Part shown: positions 55,175-63,151 of the stretch, piece after piece
How positions within the stretch are numbered: position 1 is the first letter of the stretch
How the letters are laid out: the number at the start of each line of letters is the position of its first letter
Virus record (IMG/VR): IMGVR_UViG_3300042308_001511
Location: 280,084-344,083 of that record
Reading direction: 5' to 3' (one strand)
DNA: 64,000 nt
Origin: a virus
Notes under the pieces: model-generated
What the model was told of the DNA's origin: nothing
Databases searched by the model: none
The model's input: only the letters and a program-made list of their open reading frames with translations
Position numbers and translations under genes: made by a program

Positions 55175-55428
55175 TTAAGTATTTCGTTAAGTTTGTCTTC
55201 TCTTCTTTCCCAGTCCTCTGTTTTGTTGGTGTACATCCAATCCCCTGCTATGATCACCTCTTTTCTTTTACAACAAATGCACCTTCTTATTTCCCGTTCA
55301 AAGGGTTGATCTATGTGATTTGTTCTCCACCTCGTAATGTATTTTGGAAAAGTGGATCTCAGTGTTATATTTGCTTTGTAATGTTCCCATATATGGAAAC
55401 CGAACTTACATTTTATTTTCTGTATCAT
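55171..55428 (-). CDS. Zinc-ribbon-like small protein with tag, 85 aa
   Basis: MIQKIKCKFGFHIWEHYKAN with later RRCICCKRKEVIIAGDWMYT: Cys residues near both ends fit a small zinc-binding fold common in phage proteins (CKxGxHxW ... RxCxxC). End RREDKLNEILK (ILK tag). ATGA link to 55425. Confidence 0.65.
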   Translation of the reverse strand: MIQKIKCKFGFHIWEHYKANITLRSTFPKYITRWRTNHIDQPFEREIRRCICCKRKEVIIAGDWMYTNKTEDWERREDKLNEILK

Positions 55429-55799
55429 TTAAGTACTTTTTCGAGTGCCTCATCTCTAAGCTCGGCCTTTATGTATGATAGTGTCGCGTCGAGACCAATC
55501 TCTTTACGCATATCCATATACCTTTTGAATTCCCTTATGTTCACACAGTTGATTGTGAACTCCCTCTCGTAGTCGTTCCGATATGTGGTCATCCATATTT
55601 TTGCGGCGCTGGGTATGAAGTGGTTTTGGCAGAGTATCATATAAAACTCTCCCGAGAATTTTCGTAACATGTCCGTTATCTGTCGCATGTCGTGCACCCT
55701 CCATATTTGTGGATGTGGGAGTATTGGATTCTGCCCACCGAATGTCATTGCGACAATCAGATTCCTATTCCGTCTAATGCGTTTTGTCTTTTCCATCAC
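55425..55799 (-). CDS. C-tag variant protein, 124 aa
   Basis: MMEKTKRIRRNRNLIVAMTF, an alpha/beta core (SGEFYMILCQNHFIPSAAKI) and the end LRDEALEKVLK. The first ~15 residues are basic. No known family. Confidence 0.65.
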   Translation of the reverse strand: MMEKTKRIRRNRNLIVAMTFGGQNPILPHPQIWRVHDMRQITDMLRKFSGEFYMILCQNHFIPSAAKIWMTTYRNDYEREFTINCVNIREFKRYMDMRKEIGLDATLSYIKAELRDEALEKVLK

Positions 55800-56119
55800 T
55801 CAATACCGAGATTGATTAATCTTTCCTCTCTTAGGTACTTTTCCCAATCCTTGAACTCGTTAATCATCGTAGTGAGACCTCTTCGATATCCCTCCATTTC
55901 GAGTGCGTTCAGTGTGAAACCGTTCTCTTTGTAGTCGTCAATCGTTTGGTTCGCAGACTCGAGTTCTCGATTTAGTTCGTGCATCACTGCTTCGTAGTGT
56001 TTCTTATAACGGAGTTCCTCGTTGTCGTTCAGTTTTTCATTGACCATTGACTCGACCATCTGATTGAGTTTCTTTGCAATTATTCTTATCTCTTCTTGCT
56101 CTATGTTTATTTTTTCCAT
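55796..56119 (-). CDS. Helical C-tag protein, 107 aa
   Basis: Nearly all helix: ANQMVESMVNEKLNDNEELR-type and GFTLNALEMEGYRRGLTTMI, ending YLREERLINLGIE. Possible coiled-coil. It heads the operon of 55171-56119. Confidence 0.7.
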   Translation of the reverse strand: MEKINIEQEEIRIIAKKLNQMVESMVNEKLNDNEELRYKKHYEAVMHELNRELESANQTIDDYKENGFTLNALEMEGYRRGLTTMINEFKDWEKYLREERLINLGIE

Positions 56120-56238
56120 CGTAATTTATTTTTCTATTTGATTATTGTACAAAAATAATAAAACGATTTTATTATTTGCCATATATAAGTTAGTGCGAGA
56201 ATTATATTTTCGCTAATTTTATATTATAATTATTTTGT

Positions 56239-57105
56239 ATGCGAGTTATATGTGTAAAAATAGGGTCTCTTTCTGAGTTTGAGACGTTCCTTCTTGCCGA
56301 AAATTTGGGATTGGATTACTTATCTATGAATGAGATAAGAAGAGATAAGACTGTTAGGAAATATTGGTTTGACCTGAATGGTGGAAGACTTTTGGCAGTA
56401 GAAAGGGTTATACTGGGTGAAAAAGAGTTTGACCCTATGATGCCTTTAGATTCATTACAATTAGATTCAATTCGTAAAAGTAAGCCTGTTCAGGCAGGTG
56501 AACCAACTAGGAAGTTTAAAGGTGACATAGAAGAGAAGAGGAAAGATTTTCAGCGATTGTTGGAAGAGGAAAGGAAATACAAAGAGGATATGTTGAACCG
56601 TAAGGACTATAATCCTGGTAACATAGTTTGTATAAATTCTAAATCTACATTGGATCAGGTTTTCGCGGTTTGTGTTGTAAATGATGTGGATCCAGTTACG
56701 ACAATTTCTTTTATATACGGTAATAGTCACTTAGATATGACACGTGTTTGGTTTGAAAAAATAACCGGTGTTTTGGTTGCATATAGTTACTACGAATATG
56801 GTAGAGATAACTTTGTTATGGTTGATTGTTTGATACCTAAAAAAGCGATATATCAGATGAGTCACACTCCTGTTAATGTACCGAAATTGAAGGTTTCTGA
56901 TGTTGCAATAGATGCGTATGGTAAGTTGAAAGAGTTAGGAATAGACTTAGGTATACAAAAGTTAGAGAACGTCGTTCTGGTTCAAAAGAACAGAGAGTTT
57001 TTGGAAAAATTACAGAGTGAACTTGCAGATGCAATCGATACTGAAGATTATGAGAAGGCTGCAGTTCTTAGAGATAGAATAAATGCACTAAAGGATAGAG
57101 ATTAA
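56239..57105 (+). CDS. UVR-motif protein, 288 aa
   Basis: MRVICVKIGSLSEFETFLLA, then a basic coiled region (KRKDFQRLLEEERKYKEDML), a middle domain with VCVVNDVDPVTTISFIYGNS, and at residues ~252-285 LEKLQSELADAIDTEDYEKA then AVLRDRINALK. That is the UVR (UvrB/UvrC-type) motif, also in ClpC-like adaptors and McsA. It may bind UvrA/C-like or Clp proteins. AT-rich codons suggest host origin. Confidence 0.75.
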   Translation: MRVICVKIGSLSEFETFLLAENLGLDYLSMNEIRRDKTVRKYWFDLNGGRLLAVERVILGEKEFDPMMPLDSLQLDSIRKSKPVQAGEPTRKFKGDIEEKRKDFQRLLEEERKYKEDMLNRKDYNPGNIVCINSKSTLDQVFAVCVVNDVDPVTTISFIYGNSHLDMTRVWFEKITGVLVAYSYYEYGRDNFVMVDCLIPKKAIYQMSHTPVNVPKLKVSDVAIDAYGKLKELGIDLGIQKLENVVLVQKNREFLEKLQSELADAIDTEDYEKAAVLRDRINALKDRD

Positions 57106-57404
57106 ATTCCTAAATCTCTTAGTTTTTTTTCTCTCTTCATTGCTGATATAAGTGAATTTGGTTGTATACTGAGTACCTTATCTACTACGAAATCAGAGAT
57201 TGTTAATTTATATTTCGTCTCTACTTCAATAATAGCGCCTATTACATCCAGTTCATCCATATCCATATCGTAGAAAGTATTTGCGTTCGGATCCCACTTT
57301 ATACTACAAAGGTTCTCACATATTTCGTCAAATGGTATTTGCATATCACATATAACAGATATAAGAGTTTCTAAGTTTGTAATAAGTTTCTTTGAGTCCA
57401 TCAC
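57102..57404 (-). CDS. Stand-alone acyl-carrier-like protein without the carrier serine
   Basis: 100 aa: a short N-terminal helix, then DMDMDELDVIGAIIEVETKY, which follows the ACP pattern DSLDxVELIMxLExxF. Glu51 replaces the phosphopantetheine serine. VDKVLSIQPNSLISAM completes the ACP helix IV region. The end REKKLRDLGI is a C-tag. It is a second member of the type seen in 35741-36286 (Asp there). It could act as an ACP decoy or scaffold. Confidence 0.7.
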   Translation of the reverse strand: MMDSKKLITNLETLISVICDMQIPFDEICENLCSIKWDPNANTFYDMDMDELDVIGAIIEVETKYKLTISDFVVDKVLSIQPNSLISAMKREKKLRDLGI

Positions 57405-57409
57405 ATTTG

Positions 57410-57712
57410 TTATTTTAATATTTCACCGAGTATAGATTCTCTTAATTCTTCTTTTGTGTAGAACGGAAATGTGTAGTTGGTGTCATCAAATTCGAAAGTC
57501 CAGGTTGCATCGCCTCCACTATCATCTTTTATTCTTATACTACGATTGGATTTGAATATTATAATGTATTGTTTTCCTTTTGTTAGTAATCGATTTTCAT
57601 CTTTTTCATCTGGAACCCATTTTCCGTTTTCTGAATATTTAAGTTGATACGCATCTCTTTTTGCCACACATTTACCACCGGTAACGAACTCGTCTTTTTG
57701 TTCTTGTGTCAT
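57410..57712 (-). CDS. C-tag variant protein, 100 aa
   Basis: MTQEQKDEFVTGGKCVAKRD, SENGKWVPDEKDENRLLTKG with KQYIIIFKSNRSIRIKDDSG, and the end LRESILGEILK. LLTKGKQYIII is a CIS-like barrel step. ATGA link to 57709. Confidence 0.65.
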   Translation of the reverse strand: MTQEQKDEFVTGGKCVAKRDAYQLKYSENGKWVPDEKDENRLLTKGKQYIIIFKSNRSIRIKDDSGGDATWTFEFDDTNYTFPFYTKEELRESILGEILK

Positions 57713-57960
57713 ATTCTTTTAATTTTGTAACTTCCACATATTGTCCTGGATTGTCCATTTTCGTCTGTGAAGTCAACACATTCTCCGGTTATGACAGGAT
57801 CTGTTGTGAGGTGGTACTCACCATTGTGTATTATTTGCCAGTTTTGTTTGTCACTTGGTTTTGAAATTTTTATAATCATTGCGATTACTAATATCGTCGA
57901 TGATATAATTATCAACAATGTCGTTTTTTTATCTACACCAAAAATATTTTCAATATTCAT
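57709..57960 (-). CDS. Single-TM protein with CIS-like extracytoplasmic part, 83 aa
   Basis: TM at ~13-31 (TLLIIISSTILVIAMIIKIS), then a soluble barrel-like part with Cys pair ECVDFTDENGQSRTICGSY. No tag. An inner-membrane anchor for a barrel is a variation on the small-protein theme. Confidence 0.65.
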   Translation of the reverse strand: MNIENIFGVDKKTTLLIIISSTILVIAMIIKISKPSDKQNWQIIHNGEYHLTTDPVITGECVDFTDENGQSRTICGSYKIKRI

Positions 57961-58167
57961 TTAGTTTAATTTTTTTATCATCTCGTCCGCCATCTTAGCT
58001 GCGATGTCCGCTACTTTGTCGAGGTTGTGCTCGCTCTGTATGTTCATAGTCTTTATAAGACTGGACATTGCTTCTATTGCAATTTTGTCTCTGATACTCA
58101 TTTCGTTTGCTGGTGCATTACTAAATGCTTTCAGTCTTTCTCTGTTGTTATATTCAATTGGATCCAT
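57961..58167 (-). CDS. Helical small protein, 68 aa
   Basis: MDPIEYNNRERLKAFSNAPA, helical throughout, with LIKTMNIQSEHNLDKVADIA and the end ADEMIKKLN. No tag or known motif. Confidence 0.6.
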   Translation of the reverse strand: MDPIEYNNRERLKAFSNAPANEMSIRDKIAIEAMSSLIKTMNIQSEHNLDKVADIAAKMADEMIKKLN

Positions 58168-58197
58168 ATTGATTTTTTTTTAATTTTTATATTTTTT

Positions 58198-58743
58198 TTA
58201 GATACCAAGTTCGTTTATCTTTTTATCTCGTCTGGTCTCTGTGTCGAGGAAGCCGTCCCACTTCTTCATCTTTGCAATCAGTTCGTCCTGTTTCTCGCGT
58301 TCGTGTTTTTCGTTGAGTACGCTTTTGTACTCACGATCTAACATTTCCTTTATGGTATTGGGTACGTCGTAGTTGTCTAATGAAATCTCACCGATTTCGA
58401 GGCAATGAAAAAATCCTTGTTTGTAGACGAATATTTTATTAGCAGAGCGAAATATGTAAAGGTCGAACCAGCCGAGTTTCGAGTGGTAAGTCTTCTTTCT
58501 CTGTCGTGTAAACATCCACCAGAACATAGGAAATATCTTTCCGGTGTATTTTCCTTCTTCGACCATCTTTTCAAACAGAAAGAAAATTGCGGTCTGAACA
58601 ACAATTGTCACTAAGATTATAAGTACTAGAGCTATATTTCCGAGTATTCCTTCGAAATTAGATTTGTGTAAAATGGTTATTGGTATTATTGCGTTCGCCA
58701 AAATACCTAATAATATGTAAACTATCTTCTTAATTATCTCCAT
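58198..58743 (-). CDS. Two-TM membrane protein with C-tag, 181 aa
   Basis: TM segments at ~5-25 and ~34-56; the following cytosolic domain matches 13367-13921 (RKKTYHSKLGWFDLYI, VYKQGFFHCLEIGEISLDNY). End TRRDKKINELGI. Two copies in separate operons point to duplication. Confidence 0.75.
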   Translation of the reverse strand: MEIIKKIVYILLGILANAIIPITILHKSNFEGILGNIALVLIILVTIVVQTAIFFLFEKMVEEGKYTGKIFPMFWWMFTRQRKKTYHSKLGWFDLYIFRSANKIFVYKQGFFHCLEIGEISLDNYDVPNTIKEMLDREYKSVLNEKHEREKQDELIAKMKKWDGFLDTETRRDKKINELGI

Positions 58744-58987
58744 CTTCTAATAAATTTTCTATTCTACTATTTCGCCATTCGTCGATATCCATAAAGTTCT
58801 TACTAAATACACTAAGTTTACCAGTGTCGGTGTCAGTGGTTGGATAAAAAATTACCATTTCATCGTCGTGGTATTCTTTGGTATATGCGAGTTCGAAAAC
58901 TTCTCCTTTATGGTAGGCATGATGTGTCCCGTTATACCAGACTTTATGTAGTGTTTCGGGTCCGTCGTTTATGGCTATTACTTTCAT
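58730..58987 (-). CDS. CIS-like C-tag variant, 85 aa
   Basis: MKVIAINDGPETLHKVWYNG, HAYHKGEVFELAYTKEYHDD, and the end MDIDEWRNSRIENLLEDGDN, an x-LL tag with four extra residues. Overlaps the next gene by 14 bases. Confidence 0.65.
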   Translation of the reverse strand: MKVIAINDGPETLHKVWYNGTHHAYHKGEVFELAYTKEYHDDEMVIFYPTTDTDTGKLSVFSKNFMDIDEWRNSRIENLLEDGDN

Positions 58988-59035
58988 AATACAAAAATAA
59001 TAAACTTCTTTCTAACCTTAGTTTTTTTAATAAAA

Positions 59036-59058
59036 AAAGACACCAAAAAGGTGTCTTT
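59036..59058. terminator. Hairpin terminator
   Basis: AAAGACACC aaaaa GGTGTCTTT with an upstream A run; terminates the minus fibre gene ending at 59087. Confidence 0.75.
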
Positions 59059-59086
59059 GATTTTATTTTAAAGTCTAATTTTTCTT

Positions 59087-60817
59087 TTAGAGTTGAGTTA
59101 CATTGAATCCGTATAGAGACCATCCCTTGCTTATAAGGTTCGTTAATGCAGTGTCACTTGCATGAGTTCTCAAAAGGTCATTTGTACTGTATTTAGTTCT
59201 AGTAAGTGAGCCGTTTACAACACCACTTGCGTCTAATCCTGTCAATAATGAATCGACTTCTGTAGGAGTTACTGAAGTTAGTCTATAAATATCTACGTCT
59301 TTAGCACTATAAGGTAGATTAAACGAAGTTATATCTAATTGTTTCAATTCTATAGTAAAAAGCTCTCCAAATGAAGCTAAGTCAATGTATGGCCAATTTA
59401 TATTCACTAAGTAAAGTCTTTCGAGTGAGTTCCATAGGTTAGTATTGCTATGGAATGTTGATATTGTTGTATCGAATATTGATGGGGTTATATCAAGTTG
59501 TGACATATCCTTCAGACTTAAATCTGTTAGTGATGTTAGATTTAAAAGATTAATCGCAGATACACCAACATTTTCAAGAAACAATCGTTTTAGGTTGTTT
59601 GGTAATTGCATAATACTTGAAGAATAATTGGGTGAATCCAATATAATAATTGTATCCAAATAAGGAAGTTGTAAATCGGTACTAACTAATGCTGCATTAT
59701 TTCTCAAATCGATATTGTCTAAGTTTTCACAACCAGTACTATTTATATTAGTCAAATTTGTACAATTGCTTAATTGTAACATTGTTACACCATCGTGGCC
59801 ACCTAAGTCTAAAGATGTAATAGGTAAGTTTGTGATATTCAGTAATTTAGTTACATAATGTGGAGAGTTCCATTCTGACCTGTTGCTTGTTATAGTTCCA
59901 TCTAATTTTATGAAAGATGGTTGTTGCCAATTAGGTATATTAGTCAATGACATTACTCCTGTGAACGATTGTAGGTTCTCAAGTGTTATATGCTCAATGT
60001 TAGTTAATAATGAGAAATTTAAATCAGAAGTTGTAATTACTGTATTGTTTTTTATTGTAAGGTATTTCAATTGAGTTACCTTATCTAGTGAGAATTCTAA
60101 GTATTTGTTGTTGGTTAGTTCTATACTAGATATATATCCTGGCATCATTCCAGTATTAACGTTTCCATTAACGTCACAGCTCCATATTTTTATCAATTTT
60201 GGTCCATATGAATTCATAGTTCCATCAGGAACCGACGTATTTGTCTTTTGGAAGGTTGTCCATGATGGTAGTATTTCTGAAGTTCCGTCCCAATATAATA
60301 TACGATAATATCCTTCTGATGATCCGATTCTACCATCTATTATATCGCCAGTTAAAAGTTGTGCTTTCAGGATAAATGCATTTGGTGGTGCAACCAATTG
60401 TTGTTCAACAACTCTACGTAGTGTACATGATTTACCACCTACTTGTATTGCAAAACTTGCAGTTCCTGATGTTGATGGAGTTCCTGATATTGTATATGTT
60501 AATGTACCACTACTTAGTAAAAAGAAACCTGATTGTAGTTTTGCATTAAGACCAGTAACACCAGTTGAATTTACCGTTTGTGTTGGGTATGAACCTCCAT
60601 TACCACCAGCATATGAAACCGATGATGATGCACTTACCGGTTTAAGTGCTACTAATGTACCGTAGTTGGTAAAAGATCCACAATTTAGAGATTGTATAGT
60701 TCCGTCCCAGTCATCTACAATAGATGTTCTAGGCCAATTGTTTGGATTTTTGTATGGTTTGATACCTGCAATGAGATTTCCCCACATATTGTACCATTTA
60801 CTTCTGTCGATAGGCAT
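59087..60817 (-). CDS. LRR fibre-like protein with shared head module
   Basis: 576 aa. The opening PIDRSKWYNMWGNLIAGIKP is shared with 60861-61772. A Thr/Ser/Gly-rich beta region follows (residues ~60-200), then an LRR section with LTNIEHITLENLQSFTGVMS, LTSLDLGGHDGVTMLQLSNC, LKRLFLENVGVSAINLLNLT. No signal peptide. The shared head presumably attaches the protein to the particle and the LRR part contacts the host (inference). Confidence 0.75.
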   Translation of the reverse strand: MPIDRSKWYNMWGNLIAGIKPYKNPNNWPRTSIVDDWDGTIQSLNCGSFTNYGTLVALKPVSASSSVSYAGGNGGSYPTQTVNSTGVTGLNAKLQSGFFLLSSGTLTYTISGTPSTSGTASFAIQVGGKSCTLRRVVEQQLVAPPNAFILKAQLLTGDIIDGRIGSSEGYYRILYWDGTSEILPSWTTFQKTNTSVPDGTMNSYGPKLIKIWSCDVNGNVNTGMMPGYISSIELTNNKYLEFSLDKVTQLKYLTIKNNTVITTSDLNFSLLTNIEHITLENLQSFTGVMSLTNIPNWQQPSFIKLDGTITSNRSEWNSPHYVTKLLNITNLPITSLDLGGHDGVTMLQLSNCTNLTNINSTGCENLDNIDLRNNAALVSTDLQLPYLDTIIILDSPNYSSSIMQLPNNLKRLFLENVGVSAINLLNLTSLTDLSLKDMSQLDITPSIFDTTISTFHSNTNLWNSLERLYLVNINWPYIDLASFGELFTIELKQLDITSFNLPYSAKDVDIYRLTSVTPTEVDSLLTGLDASGVVNGSLTRTKYSTNDLLRTHASDTALTNLISKGWSLYGFNVTQL

Positions 60818-60860
60818 ATTATTTTTTTTTTTTTTTATTTATCGAATGAACGATATTTTA

Positions 60861-61772
60861 TTATTCATAAGCACTTGATGTAGTATCGTATTCAATCACG
60901 AATCTGAATTTGAGGTCAGGTATATTACCATAATTTGCGTAAGAAAGTGGCCACATTTGAAATGATATGTAAGATGTATAATACTTTTCAACTGGTGTAT
61001 TTTGTGGTATTCTCCAACTTCCACTATATGGATATGGAACGGTTCCAAGAGACTTATTACCAATGAGTGTACCTTCTAATTTATAAGTAGTAGAATCCAA
61101 ACTAACTTCTTCCGAGAATGTTACCTTTTCTCCCCATATTGTTCCTGGATCTCCTATATTTGCCGATGTGTATATTGAACCTGCGGTGGCTGCTGTTCCT
61201 GCAACTATATTATTTAGTTGAAATTGCGTCAGAGGATTTAAAACATTTCCTGGACCATTTGTAATGAATTCACCAACATTTGATGTTGTTGGGTCCTGAT
61301 CCAAATCATAGTTTATATTATAGTAGTTGTATCCGCCCATACCTTGAATTCTTACTTGTGTATTGGATAAGTTTCCTTTATAAATTATGTTTGTGTATAC
61401 TTTTATTTTACGTATTGCAAACCATGGTGTTATTGGTCGAAATGCTATAATTGACCATTGGTCTGGGTTGTATCCACCTACTACGAAACCAGGAGTTTTT
61501 TGAATTGCTGGTAAGTTTTTACCATTGTAAAATAATGAGGTACTGTAATATCCTTTTATCACACCATAATTTTCTTGGTTAGCGGCAACGACTATAGGAT
61601 TGAATCCGGATCCTCCTGTTCCTGAATCTATTGATAGACTCATTACACCACTATCGTATTGACCATATGATGTTGGAATTGGCCAATCGGTTGTTGGGTT
61701 TTTGTGTGGTTTAATCCCTGATATAGGTTTACCCCAAAGATTGTACCATTTACTTCTGTCGATAGGTGGCAT
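60861..61772 (-). CDS. Fibre-like protein with shared head module, 303 aa
   Basis: MPPIDRSKWYNLWGKPISGI-KPHKNP matches the start of 59087-60817 almost word for word; the rest is an unrelated beta-rich region with WSIIAFRPITPWFAIRKIKV and a jelly-roll-like pattern. The C-terminal domain is replaced between the two, as in swappable fibre tips. Confidence 0.75.
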   Translation of the reverse strand: MPPIDRSKWYNLWGKPISGIKPHKNPTTDWPIPTSYGQYDSGVMSLSIDSGTGGSGFNPIVVAANQENYGVIKGYYSTSLFYNGKNLPAIQKTPGFVVGGYNPDQWSIIAFRPITPWFAIRKIKVYTNIIYKGNLSNTQVRIQGMGGYNYYNINYDLDQDPTTSNVGEFITNGPGNVLNPLTQFQLNNIVAGTAATAGSIYTSANIGDPGTIWGEKVTFSEEVSLDSTTYKLEGTLIGNKSLGTVPYPYSGSWRIPQNTPVEKYYTSYISFQMWPLSYANYGNIPDLKFRFVIEYDTTSSAYE

Positions 61773-61893
61773 ATTTTCATTTTGTTTTTTTTTATCGATA
61801 AAACGATAAGCTTTTTTTTCTATATATTAATTTATAGGTATGAATAATTTGTACTTCTGAGTTTCTGATATATAAATAAAATAATTTTGAGTT

Positions 61894-62616
61894 ATGATTT
61901 TGAAATTAGGATCAAAAGGTGATGACGTCAAAAGACTTCAGGAGAAGTTGGGACTTGGAATGGACGGCACTTTCGGTGTTGTTACTGAGAAAGCTGTAAA
62001 GGATTGGCAATCAAAGAACGGACTTGTTTCGGATGGTATTGTAGGAGATTCTACGTGGGGTAAATTGTTCGGTACTAATGTAGAGGTCGATGCTAATGCA
62101 CCATTAGCATTTATTAGCAAATTGAAAGGGCACATACCTGATGCAGTTTTTTCACAACTTCCTACAACGTGTGCTGCTTATAACATAATTACACCACTTA
62201 GACTTGCACACTTTATGGCACAATGTGCTCACGAATCTGGAAACTTTGTTTGGACAACAGAATTGGCAACTGGTAAGGCATATGAGGGTAGAAAAGATTT
62301 AGGTAATATACAACCGGGTGATGGTGTTAGGTTTAAGGGAAGAGGTTATATACAACTAACAGGAAGAGCCAATTATGAAAAGTTTTCTAAGTTCTGTGGT
62401 GAGGATTGTGTTACTAACCCAGAGTTAGTTGCAACTAAATACCCAATGTTATCTGCTGCTTACTTTTTTCAGAAGACTAAACTTTGGGACATTTGTGATC
62501 AAGGTTCTGATGAAACGGTTGTTACGAAGGTTTCTAAAAGGGTAAATGGTGGAACGAATGGATTAGAAGACAGGAAAAAGAAGTTCAAAAACTTCTGGTC
62601 TATATTATCAAAGTAA
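61894..62616 (+). CDS. Endolysin: peptidoglycan-binding domain plus GH19 lysozyme
   Basis: 240 aa. Residues ~3-60 (LKLGSKGDDVKRLQEKLGLG, DGIVGDSTWGKLFG) form a PG_binding_1 repeat. Residues ~72-240 are a GH19 domain: HFMAQCAHESGNFVWTTEL has the catalytic Glu114 and likely second Glu123, GRGYIQLTGRANY the sugar-binding loop, and SKRVNGGTNGLEDRKKKF the C-terminal signature. It would cut peptidoglycan at the end of infection. No signal peptide, so it needs a holin. Confidence 0.9.
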   Translation: MILKLGSKGDDVKRLQEKLGLGMDGTFGVVTEKAVKDWQSKNGLVSDGIVGDSTWGKLFGTNVEVDANAPLAFISKLKGHIPDAVFSQLPTTCAAYNIITPLRLAHFMAQCAHESGNFVWTTELATGKAYEGRKDLGNIQPGDGVRFKGRGYIQLTGRANYEKFSKFCGEDCVTNPELVATKYPMLSAAYFFQKTKLWDICDQGSDETVVTKVSKRVNGGTNGLEDRKKKFKNFWSILSK

Positions 62617-62627
62617 TTATAATTGAT

Positions 62628-62831
62628 ATGAAAATAAAGTTATTTGAGAAATTCAATTCGAAAAAGAAGAAGACTTTCAATATAGAAGATTGTCCATCTT
62701 TCGGTGAGTTCAGTAAGTTATTGACTGATTTGAAAAAGTTGGCAGAAAAAGTTAGAAAAGAGATGCCACATGGTACTAAAAGTGATTTAGATGACTATAT
62801 TGAGAATAGAATTTTCGGTAGAGATGTATAA
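62628..62831 (+). CDS. N-tagged small basic protein, 67 aa
   Basis: N-tag MKIKLFEKFNSKKKKTFNIE (short form). Helical second half (LLTDLKKLAEKVRKEM). It starts 12 bases after the endolysin stop, so the two may share a transcript. Confidence 0.65.
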   Translation: MKIKLFEKFNSKKKKTFNIEDCPSFGEFSKLLTDLKKLAEKVRKEMPHGTKSDLDDYIENRIFGRDV

Positions 62832-62832
62832 A

Positions 62833-63120
62833 TCAATTGAGTAGGTCGTCAATCTTTTTATCTCTATCGTGTTCTGTAAGTCTTCTCTGAATGGCGTCTA
62901 TTCCTTTTATGAAATTCATAACATAACCGGGTATGATGTGGTGTTTGTCTGATGTGAAATAATCTAACTTCTTACAATTAGCATATGGATACTTTTTACT
63001 AAGAGATTCGAATGTCGTTTCTTCGTCTAAGTCAAGTATCTCATAGCGTATACCCGTTCTGGCTAACTTACGTGATTCCTGTGCGTAGACCGCTATGTCA
63101 TTGAATTTAATGAAATACAT
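62833..63120 (-). CDS. C-tag variant protein, 95 aa
   Basis: MYFIKFNDIAVYAQESRKLA, DLDEETTFESLSKKYPYANC, YVMNFIKGIDAIQRRLTEHD and the end RDKKIDDLLN. TATATTTG box 19 bases upstream. Confidence 0.65.
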   Translation of the reverse strand: MYFIKFNDIAVYAQESRKLARTGIRYEILDLDEETTFESLSKKYPYANCKKLDYFTSDKHHIIPGYVMNFIKGIDAIQRRLTEHDRDKKIDDLLN

Positions 63121-63139
63121 ATTTTTGTTGTGATTTCTA

Positions 63140-63147
63140 CAAATATA
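63140..63147 (-). promoter_or_regulatory. TATATTTG box
   Basis: Perfect TAnnTTTG on the minus strand, 19 bases before ATG 63120. Confidence 0.5.
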
Positions 63148-63151
63148 AAAA

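Noticed and set aside
60826-60837. Poly-T tract upstream of fibre gene as a phase-variable switch
   Set aside because: It lies near the start region, outside coding sequence, and no matching mechanism or second state is visible.
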